In this document: in pieces, positions 52,201 through 58,481 of the stretch
Position numbering within the stretch: position 1 is the stretch's first letter
Layout: each line of letters starts with the position of its first letter
DNA from: UBA6244 sp965140775
GTDB lineage: Bacteria; Bacteroidota; Bacteroidia; Bacteroidales; F082
DNA: 64,000 nt
NCBI GenBank assembly: GCA_965140775.1
Contig: OZ223471.1
Span: 1,054,001-1,118,000, forward strand
Reading direction: 5' to 3'
Program-made: the position numbers and the translations under genes
Notes under the pieces: generated by a model
Told to the model about the DNA's origin: nothing
The model's database searches: none
What the model saw: the letters and a program-made list of their open reading frames with translations, nothing else

Positions 52201-53052
52201 ATCCTGCCCATTGTGTTGGCCGGACAGCGCGAATGTTTGAAAAAGAGCGAGTTGTTGTTGAAACGAGGCGCCCAGATTACCAAATTCTTACCCCGAATCA
52301 AACTATCAACCGGAATTTATGGCAACACCGAACGAGAGCAAGCTAAACGGGTGCGCGATTATTTCAGGGACGAGTTTAATGCCACCCGCGATGCGTTGCA
52401 GTCAACGGCCTATCTTCACGATTTTATCGTAAAAAATTACATGTACAAAGGGCCCATTCTGGAGTGGTACACCCGCATTAAACTTCGTTTGGAAGACAAT
52501 TACACGTTTTTTGATGAAATCATTCCGCGCCGGGCCACCATCACCGACCTTGGTTGTGGCTATGGTTATTTGGCCTACATGCTTTATTTGCGTTCGCCCC
52601 AACGGACGATCACCGGCGTAGACTACGACGAGGAAAAAATCATGGTGGCTTCCCATTGTCCCGTTCATAATGACCAGGTTAGGTTTATTGCAGCAGATAT
52701 CCTCGACTACGATGTGCCAACTTCAGATGTGATTGTCCTGAATGATGTGTTGCATTATCTCCCGTCGGTCAAGCAGGTGGAAGTGGTGGAGAAATGTCTG
52801 ACAAAACTCGCGCCCCTAGGCATGATGATTATCCGTGATGCCGATACCGGATTGAAACAGCGACACATGGGTACCGTGATTACTGAATTCTTCTCCACCG
52901 GGATGGGTTTCAACAAAACCCAATACAAACTAGATTTTGTATCCCGAAAAATGATCATCGATTTGGCCACGAAGCACCACATGAAACTCGATATCATCGA
53001 CAATACCAAGAGAACGAGCAATTTGGTGTATGTGTTGAGGGGGAGGGAGTAG
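49210..53052 (+). CDS. Three-part fusion: MMPL/RND exporter, acyltransferase, methyltransferase
   Basis: A 1280-residue protein. Residues 1 to about 840 are an RND/MMPL-type exporter with two sets of membrane helices around two periplasmic loops (GIGSVLLGISVDYALHIYSH; FGLGIDYSIFMMRG). Next is a PlsC-type acyltransferase with NHQSHVD (902-908) and FPEGHRTETGE (from 969). Last is a class I methyltransferase with DLGCGYGY (1113-1120) and VLNDVLHYLPS. Standalone versions of these parts occur in aryl-polyene and flexirubin loci. The fusion suggests a lipid is acylated, methylated and exported by one machine. Confidence 0.9.
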   Translation: MSVLFQFLYRLISAHRKLSLMLLLALVAYLGWTASRLQLTEDISQVLPKSEAIDNMSFVLSNSRFLDKVVFHFAWTDSVSEPDPSVMATFANRLSDSLLKHAYPQLITSIDKAPDPQSMMQLYEVMNNYLPVLLDTADFQHMDSLISREQIRRILKDNYATLVSPVGMATKKMLKSDPLHLGVMGLNKIKAFNINEGFHLYERYFLSEDHRHLLLLITPSATNNSSKNQQLFDQVDDFVEGIQADGLQQVGVSYFGNPVVALGNAERIKSDIMLTVTLALLSLMLVITLVFRRKRTFFVIFLPVLFGALFALAMISVLVGEVSAISLGIGSVLLGISVDYALHIYSHFRQNQSKENLYSDLATPILLSSITTMSAFFTLMFVNSPALNDLGLFAGISVMGAALFSLIVLPHMMPRENKNAKHHHGFIDRLASVDLSRKKGLGWLIVILTVVFAITMQGVGFDADMMKNNYMSPELKQAEADLNEVTSLSKKTIYLVTPGQDEADALEHNRHVLSKLQQMEKSGVVAHAAVVNSLLPSPSAQKESLDKWTLFWHRNADSVQVRLVDEGAKLGFKPRAFDGFFQWLHRPFSQVTSDSIGEVNALFLDNYFIRKDTLTAVINVVKVNNDDASIGAVYDAFEDDPSVWVIDKRRITSDFVTILKDNFNKLIWISIVLVFIILLVAYGRIELTLITMIPMVASWIWTVGLMGLFGIEFNIFNVIILTFIFGLGIDYSIFMMRGLLQEYKYGVHDLSAYKISILLSGITTLLGIGVLIFAQHPALKSIALMSIIGILSVIFITLTLLPRIFRWLVSYSGGLRNRPVNFVDYIFSLWALFVFVSGSLILSLLSFVLRLVPVAEARKKYFFHGMFRWLTWFMIYMNFLSKKTIINPDGEDFSQPSIIIANHQSHVDLMMLMLLTPRIVVLTNSRNYSNPMYGKALQYAGFIEVSGDYREVVEQVRQQVEAGYSVAVFPEGHRTETGEVMRFHKGAFYLANQLGLDILPIVLAGQRECLKKSELLLKRGAQITKFLPRIKLSTGIYGNTEREQAKRVRDYFRDEFNATRDALQSTAYLHDFIVKNYMYKGPILEWYTRIKLRLEDNYTFFDEIIPRRATITDLGCGYGYLAYMLYLRSPQRTITGVDYDEEKIMVASHCPVHNDQVRFIAADILDYDVPTSDVIVLNDVLHYLPSVKQVEVVEKCLTKLAPLGMMIIRDADTGLKQRHMGTVITEFFSTGMGFNKTQYKLDFVSRKMIIDLATKHHMKLDIIDNTKRTSNLVYVLRGRE

Positions 53053-53158
53053 GGCCCCGAAAGCCTTCGGGGGAAGATGGGAGTCCGAAGATGGAAGTCA
53101 GAAGATGGAAGTCCGAAGGCGGGAGTCGGGAGTTTGAAGTGGGGATACCTCTCAAACT
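53053..53158 (+). repeat. Purine-rich heptad repeats after the MMPL gene
   Basis: Degenerate repeats of GGAAGTC/GGGAGTC/GAAGATG type directly after the stop codon. The same heptads flank the hairpin modules near 63 kb. Confidence 0.75.
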
Positions 53159-53400
53159 GGCGCAAGCGTCCGCTTGTGCCTTTGTTTTGGTCTGGAGTCG
53201 GGTTCCGAAAGTATTCTGGGTTGAACTCTTGAACCTTGAACTAAAAAGTACCGTAGTGACGACCGATAGCCACGGAATTAATTCCCGGGCGATCGGATAG
53301 GCGAGCAGATAACCCTTAGGGCTTTATTGTCATAGAAAAATTATTCATTTTATTTCTAGTTCGTAGGACATGAACAGGAAGTCCGGAACATAGATGGAAA
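53159..53400. repeat. Degenerate copy of a hairpin-rich intergenic module
   Basis: This contains GTACCGTAGTGAC (53248-53260), an AATTCCCGGG block (53278-53289), AACCCTTAGGGCT (53311-53323) and GTTCGTAGGACATGAAC (53359-53375), in the same order as the modules at 63130-63640. A hairpin at about 53158-53180 (GGCGCAAGC/GCTTGTGCC) may end the MMPL transcript. Confidence 0.75.
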
Positions 53401-53480
53401 CAGTATTTATTTGTCGCTTTGGCGTTGTTCAACCCAATAGGTTTTCAACACCAATAATTCAACCCCTCATTAATTTTCCT

Positions 53481-53488
53481 ACTTTTGT
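53481..53488 (+). promoter_or_regulatory. TAnnTTTG box of corA
   Basis: TACTTTTG, 60 bases upstream of the corA start, giving a leader of about 55 bases. Confidence 0.45.
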
Positions 53489-53548
53489 TGTAAACAGCCA
53501 GGGGGGTCTCTTTTAGATAGGTAGGATTCTCAGGCAAAAAACCACCAC

Positions 53549-54616
53549 ATGAAACCACAACACATCACCAAACTGAAAAAGAAAACGGGCATGCCTCCCG
53601 GAGCCGTGCATTATGTGGGCGAAGACCGCGATTTTATTCCCAATATTTATCTGGTGGAATACAACGCGGAAACTTTTGCGCAGACTCCCTTGAAAGACAT
53701 TGGCGACATTAAGGAAATTCCCGACGAACCGGCAGTGCGATGGCTAAACGTGGAAGGAATACATGATACCCGGCTCATCGAAAAAATTGGTGCGCGGTTC
53801 AATCTGCACCCACTCATTCTGGAAGATGTGGTCAACACCTCCCAACGTCCCAAGCTGGAAGAATACGACAATTGCATCTTTATTTCCATGAAATCTCTGG
53901 TTTATCATGAAAAATTAGAAAAGGTTGTGCCCGAACAAATCAGCATCATCCTCATGAAAAATATGGTGATTACCTTTCAGGAAAAAATTGGGGATACACT
54001 GTCGGAAGTGCTGGAACGGATTAAGCTCTCCAAATTTAAAATACGTTCCAAAGGCAACGATTACCTGGTTTATGCCCTTATCGACCTGGTCGTGGATAAA
54101 TATTATACCTCCATCGAAGCGCTGGGAAATCAACTGGAATCGCTTGAAGAAGAGGTGTTTGACAACCCAACCACCGACTCGCTCCACAAAATACAATCCA
54201 CTAAACACGAACTTCTGGAGGTGCGCCGGTCGGTGTATCCCTTGCGGGAAGTCATTAACCGCTTTCAAAAGGACGACCTCGACTACATCGACGACAACAA
54301 CATGAAATATTTCAACGATGTTTACGACCACACCATCAAAATCATCGATACTATCGAAACCTACCGCGAGCTCAACACAGGATTGAAAGATATTTACCTG
54401 AGTAGCGTCAGCCTGAAGATGAACCAAATCATGCAGCTGCTCACCATCGTGGGTGCCATTTTTATTCCATTGACCTTTCTGGCCGGTATTTATGGGATGA
54501 ATTTTGAGTTCATGCCCGAACTACACTGGAAATGGAGCTATCCTGTATTTTGGGTTGTTATTTTGGCTGTTTCCCTCTCCATGATACGCTATTTCAAGAA
54601 GAAGAAATGGCTTTAA
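53549..54616 (+). CDS. corA: CorA-type magnesium/cobalt transporter
   Basis: A 355-residue protein. A large N-terminal cytoplasmic domain has a long charged helix (about 170-280). Two C-terminal membrane helices follow, with the signature YGMNFEFMPE between them and a basic tail (RYFKKKKWL). CorA pentamers import Mg2+ and may carry other divalent ions. The gene is monocistronic, with repeat-rich DNA on both sides. Confidence 0.94.
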   Translation: MKPQHITKLKKKTGMPPGAVHYVGEDRDFIPNIYLVEYNAETFAQTPLKDIGDIKEIPDEPAVRWLNVEGIHDTRLIEKIGARFNLHPLILEDVVNTSQRPKLEEYDNCIFISMKSLVYHEKLEKVVPEQISIILMKNMVITFQEKIGDTLSEVLERIKLSKFKIRSKGNDYLVYALIDLVVDKYYTSIEALGNQLESLEEEVFDNPTTDSLHKIQSTKHELLEVRRSVYPLREVINRFQKDDLDYIDDNNMKYFNDVYDHTIKIIDTIETYRELNTGLKDIYLSSVSLKMNQIMQLLTIVGAIFIPLTFLAGIYGMNFEFMPELHWKWSYPVFWVVILAVSLSMIRYFKKKKWL

Positions 54617-55200
54617 GGGGGAAGAAAAGGTGAAATGGTGAAAGGGTGAAATAGTGAAAGGGTGGAGCTTCAAATCATGTGTCGTCCCGACGACGCAGGA
54701 GGAGAAACGTACGTTCGGCAAAGCCAAATCTCCTGAGCAAGAGCGCCTGCCCTCCGGCTGGTCATCAATGCAGTCGCTCGTGCCGGGGGGATATCTCAGT
54801 CGTGCCTCCTTGGATATGACAGGTTGGGCTTTGGGCTATTCGCGGTTGGCTTTTGATTCGTTGATTTGAAAATTTCTGATTTGAAGAGTTGATGTTCACC
54901 ACTTCTCCACATCACCTGTTCCCCGTTTCACCTCTTCACCGCTTCTGCATGTTCTCCGTGTCCTTCGTGCCTCTGTGGTGAATATAAACCCGCAAAAATG
55001 CACCGCAAAGCATGCCATGAGCGAAGCCGAATGGACGCAAATAACGCAAAGGAAAACACGAAGAAAGTCGGTTGGTGGTTGGCTCTCAGTCACTCAGTCA
55101 CTTGGTCACTCCCGTCACCTGATAACTTTCAACTTTAAACTTCTACCTTCCCCACTGTCATGTGGCAGGTTTTCACGACCTTTGTCGTTGTTTTATCATT
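54617..55200. repeat. Repeat-rich intergenic DNA between corA and a methyltransferase gene
   Basis: No credible gene. It begins with GGTGAAA-type short repeats (54626-54664). At about 54950-54985 it holds a CTCCGTGTCCTTCGTGCCTCTGTGG type sequence, and at 55033-55065 ACGCAAATAACGCAAAGG. These are low-complexity intergenic families. Frames at 54654 and 54975 have no recognisable product. Confidence 0.6.
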
Positions 55201-55211
55201 AATTCCTTACC

Positions 55212-56384
55212 ATGACTGATGCCAATCTGCAAAAACTTCTTTTGATGCTGGAGGAAAGTCTGTCCAATATGGACTTTATCAAGCTGACACTCAGCAGTAA
55301 AAAAGATCCGATGGCGGTGCTTAAAAACCTCTACGTCAAGGTGGTGGCCATCAAAGCGGGCAATCGTTTGTCGATGGTGTATCGGTATCCCACCAAGGAT
55401 GTAACCAAAAATTTTACCTTTCCTGAAGGTGTTGACGTGATAAAAGAAGCGTTACAAAACGACTTTTTTCAGGCCATCATGATTACTTCGGAAAAGGAGT
55501 TGCATTACATGCAATTTCCCAACGGAAAAAGCGCCCTTAAAGTGAAAGCTTCCGCTGAATTGATGAAGCCGGTGTTTGTACACGACAAACAAAAAAAGCG
55601 TTATGTAACAGCTGAAAACAATGTCTATTTGCATTTGCTTGGTGTAACGACCACCGAAGGCAAGGTGAAAAAGGGCATGGAGGATAAATTCAGGCAGATC
55701 AACAAATACGTGGAAGTGGTGAGTCATGTGGTGGAGCAGGCCAATTTGCCCGAGAATTTTTCCATCGCCGACATGGGTTCGGGCAAGGGCTATCTTACTT
55801 TCGCCTTGTACGATTACCTCACCAACGCCATGAACCTGAAACCCAAGGTGGTGGGTGTGGAGCTTCGTCCTGATTTGGTAAAACAATGCAATTCGATTGC
55901 GCAAAAATCCGGTCTTCAACAACTTAGCTTTGTTCAGGGATCCATCGAAAAATCAGAAACCGGTGCCATCGACATGCTCATCGCCTTGCATGCCTGCGAC
56001 ACAGCCACCGACGAAGCCATTTATCGGGGAATTAGTCAAAAGGCCGGGGTGATTATCACGGCGCCCTGTTGCCACAAACAGGTGCGCAAACAGATGAATC
56101 CTCCCAATGTTTTGTCCGAAATCACCAAATTCGGCATACTCGAAGAACGGCAGGCGGAAATACTCACCGACACCATTCGCGCGCTCATGCTCGAAGCATA
56201 TGGCTATCAAACCCGTGTTTTTGAGTTTATTTCCACCGAACATACCCCAAAAAACGTGCTGATTGTGGCTGTGAAACGCGACGGTGCCCCAACCATCGAC
56301 CAGACCAAAATCCAAAGGATTGCGGAACTCAAAGCCCTGTTCGGGATTCAGCAACATCACCTCGAAACACTACTCAACAGTTAA
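55212..56384 (+). CDS. SAM-dependent methyltransferase, Methyltransf_32-like
   Basis: A 390-residue protein. An N-terminal domain (about 1-145) of unknown fold contains a KLTLSSKKDP start. A C-terminal Rossmann methyltransferase has IADMGSGKGYLTFALYDYL (SAM site), VVGVELRPDLV and LIALHACDTATDEAI, then APCCHKQVRKQM, a block found in RNA/tRNA-type methyltransferases of this family. The substrate is probably RNA but unproven. It lies five bases upstream of the deacetylase gene. Confidence 0.8.
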   Translation: MTDANLQKLLLMLEESLSNMDFIKLTLSSKKDPMAVLKNLYVKVVAIKAGNRLSMVYRYPTKDVTKNFTFPEGVDVIKEALQNDFFQAIMITSEKELHYMQFPNGKSALKVKASAELMKPVFVHDKQKKRYVTAENNVYLHLLGVTTTEGKVKKGMEDKFRQINKYVEVVSHVVEQANLPENFSIADMGSGKGYLTFALYDYLTNAMNLKPKVVGVELRPDLVKQCNSIAQKSGLQQLSFVQGSIEKSETGAIDMLIALHACDTATDEAIYRGISQKAGVIITAPCCHKQVRKQMNPPNVLSEITKFGILEERQAEILTDTIRALMLEAYGYQTRVFEFISTEHTPKNVLIVAVKRDGAPTIDQTKIQRIAELKALFGIQQHHLETLLNS

Positions 56385-56389
56385 TTGTC

Positions 56390-57166
56390 ATGACCCTTAA
56401 CAGACTATCGAATAGCCTATTTGTGTTGGTTCTGACTGCAATGTCAGCTGCTTGGTGGTTTTTGTCCATTTCCTTGTGGTGGTTTTTGTTGCCGGTTTCC
56501 ATCTGGATTGCCTTCAAGGTGTTGGGTGCTATTTTCATCCAATGGAATTTTTATTTCTTTTCGCATACACAGGCCCGTACCAACGAGCGCATGGTTGCCC
56601 TCACTTTTGATGATGGTCCGGATGAGGTTCATACACCGGATTTGCTGAAATTGCTGGCCGAATTTGAAGTTCCGGCCACCTTTTTTGTGATTGGTGAAAA
56701 GGTGAAGAAAAACCCCAACCTGTTGAAAGCCGTCCACGAGCAGCATCATCTTATTGGCAATCATTCTTATTCCCATGCACGTTATTTCGATTTCTTTAAT
56801 TTTTCGCGCATGTTCAACGAACTAATACATACCCGGGAGCTGATCTATAAGATTTTAGGAATTAAAACACTGATATTCAGACCTCCATATGGCGTAACTA
56901 ACCCCACACTTGCGCGTGTTGTCCGTCGGTTGGGTTTTGTTTCTGTGGGTTGGAGTATCCGTTCGTTGGATACGGTAAAATCTCTTGAAAGCACCCTTGA
57001 AAAGCTCCAAAGGGATACCCATCCGGGAGGAATCGTTTTACTACACGACACCACGCCTCACATTGTTGATCTTACCCGAAATTATTTATCGTGGCTCCGC
57101 GAAAACCACTATCGTGTGGTGCCGCTTAACCAACTTCTAAACATACAAGTATATGAATATCAATAA
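56390..57166 (+). CDS. Polysaccharide deacetylase (NodB homology), membrane-anchored
   Basis: A 258-residue protein with two N-terminal hydrophobic segments (about 8-50) and a NodB domain: ALTFDDGPDEVHTPDLL (catalytic Asp-Asp), GNHSYSHARYFDF (metal-binding His pair), FRPPYGVTNP and VLLHDTTPH. Family members remove N- or O-acetyl groups from glycans. Similar genes occur in flexirubin/aryl-polyene loci. Its last 14 bases overlap lolA. Confidence 0.9.
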   Translation: MTLNRLSNSLFVLVLTAMSAAWWFLSISLWWFLLPVSIWIAFKVLGAIFIQWNFYFFSHTQARTNERMVALTFDDGPDEVHTPDLLKLLAEFEVPATFFVIGEKVKKNPNLLKAVHEQHHLIGNHSYSHARYFDFFNFSRMFNELIHTRELIYKILGIKTLIFRPPYGVTNPTLARVVRRLGFVSVGWSIRSLDTVKSLESTLEKLQRDTHPGGIVLLHDTTPHIVDLTRNYLSWLRENHYRVVPLNQLLNIQVYEYQ

Positions 57167-57788
57167 AATATACGTGATACTTATCTGTGTCTTTCTGTCG
57201 ATTCAAGTGACGGCACAGGAGTTTTTTCCGGCATCCGACAAAGAAGCCGTCATCCAAGCCATCAAACGGCAATCGCATTCCACCCAAACCCTGTCGTGTG
57301 ACTTTGTGCAAGAAAAGCACCTGGAGATGCTCGAAGAGGTATTGGAAAGTCATGGTCAATTTTTGTTCGAAAAAGAAAACAGCGTTCGTTGGGAATACCT
57401 GGAACCTATCCGATATACCATTCTCATTCATGGAGGCAAATTCACCATCGATAACGATGGAAAGGTAAGCGAGTTTAGCACCGAAAGCAATCCCATGTTT
57501 CGGGAAATCAACAAGATGATTGTAACAGCGATTCGGGGTGATTTTGTGGGAAATGCCGACTTTAAACCGGTCTATTTCGAAAGTCAAACCGACTACATGG
57601 CCAAATTGGTGCCGTCCTCTGCTCAGGTACAAAGCATGATCGAAAGCATCTCCATCTATTTCGATAAAAAATCCATGCAAGTGGTTCGTGTGGTGTTTTC
57701 GGAGCCCGGTGAGGATTTTACCGCCATCAATTTTTCTGATATTCAAGTTAATAAACCCCTTCCGGATGAAAGTTTTACCCAACCTTAG
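57153..57788 (+). CDS. LolA-like outer-membrane lipoprotein carrier
   Basis: A 211-residue protein with a signal peptide (ends VTAQ) and the LolA fold: CDFVQEKHLEMLEE, GQFLFEKENSVRWEYLEP, and a C-terminal YFDKKSMQVVRVVF. LolA binds acyl chains of lipoproteins in the periplasm; paralogues in aryl-polyene loci are thought to carry the pigment lipid. Being in an operon with a deacetylase and another lipoprotein, this is more likely a pathway-specific copy than the housekeeping LolA. Confidence 0.85.
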   Translation: MNINKIYVILICVFLSIQVTAQEFFPASDKEAVIQAIKRQSHSTQTLSCDFVQEKHLEMLEEVLESHGQFLFEKENSVRWEYLEPIRYTILIHGGKFTIDNDGKVSEFSTESNPMFREINKMIVTAIRGDFVGNADFKPVYFESQTDYMAKLVPSSAQVQSMIESISIYFDKKSMQVVRVVFSEPGEDFTAINFSDIQVNKPLPDESFTQP

Positions 57789-58434
57789 TGCCAACCCTTT
57801 TGTACATAAGCTCAAGCTTTTGCTAACTATTTTGGTGATGGGATTCGTGTTGGGTTCCTGCACGTTTTCAGGTTATTCTGCCCGATATTTGTCCAATGAT
57901 GCCAAGCAATCAAGGCCGGTAGTTTTTTCCGCTAATTTTGAGAAAGCCTTATACAAAACCGAATTGCAGGTGTATGGACGCACCATGACGGGCATTACCG
58001 TAATTAAACAGGATTCGTTGGGTTTTCATGTGGCGTTGGTGTCTGAAGTAGGTTTGAAATACTATGAATTCTTTTTCCCAAAAAATGCAGATACCCCGCC
58101 ACGTATGGATTACATGATGGAAGTGATGAATCACACGCCCGTGGTGGAAGGTTTGAAAGCCGGATTGGGATTGTTGTTTCGCGAACCCGTTTACGACAAG
58201 CATGCGCGGATTCAGATGAACGAAACCGGAAAAACCTGTTTGTTGTTCAATAAAGATAAAAAAGGAACCACCAAATACTATTTTAATTGGATTTCGGGTG
58301 AGGTGGAACGGTTGATTCAGAATAAGTTATTCAAAACCAAAACCGAGATTAAATTAGCTGATTACCAGGAGGGAGAGCCCGGTTCCATCTTGCTTCATCG
58401 GGGTAAAATTTCCATGCAAATGCGGCACATGTAG
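57766..58434 (+). CDS. LolB-like lipoprotein
   Basis: A 222-residue lipoprotein (signal VMGFVLGSC, Cys near residue 27). The mature part is strand-rich (VFSANFEKALYKTELQVYG, TKYYFNWISGEVERL), as in LolB/DUF3261-type acceptors, though identity is too low to be sure. It overlaps lolA by 23 bases; an earlier in-frame start at 57688 would lie deep inside lolA. The LolA plus LolB-like pair suggests lipid delivery to the outer membrane. Confidence 0.65.
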   Translation: MKVLPNLSANPFVHKLKLLLTILVMGFVLGSCTFSGYSARYLSNDAKQSRPVVFSANFEKALYKTELQVYGRTMTGITVIKQDSLGFHVALVSEVGLKYYEFFFPKNADTPPRMDYMMEVMNHTPVVEGLKAGLGLLFREPVYDKHARIQMNETGKTCLLFNKDKKGTTKYYFNWISGEVERLIQNKLFKTKTEIKLADYQEGEPGSILLHRGKISMQMRHM

Positions 58435-58456
58435 CATAAATATGCCGGTACTTTTT

Positions 58457-58464
58457 TAACTTTG
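58457..58464 (+). promoter_or_regulatory. TAnnTTTG box of the GH92 gene
   Basis: TAACTTTG, 17 bases before the ATG at 58482. Confidence 0.45.
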
Positions 58465-58481
58465 ACCAAATTTCCCATACC

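Noticed and set aside
53091..53300. Small plus-strand gene of 69 codons
   Set aside because: It is made of heptad and hairpin repeats and has no protein-like pattern.
54654..55202. Two small frames in the corA-methyltransferase gap
   Set aside because: Low-complexity repeat DNA with no domain or signal peptide.
57688..57765. Upstream start of the LolB-like gene
   Set aside because: It lies deep inside lolA and would bury the lipoprotein signal 26 residues into the protein.
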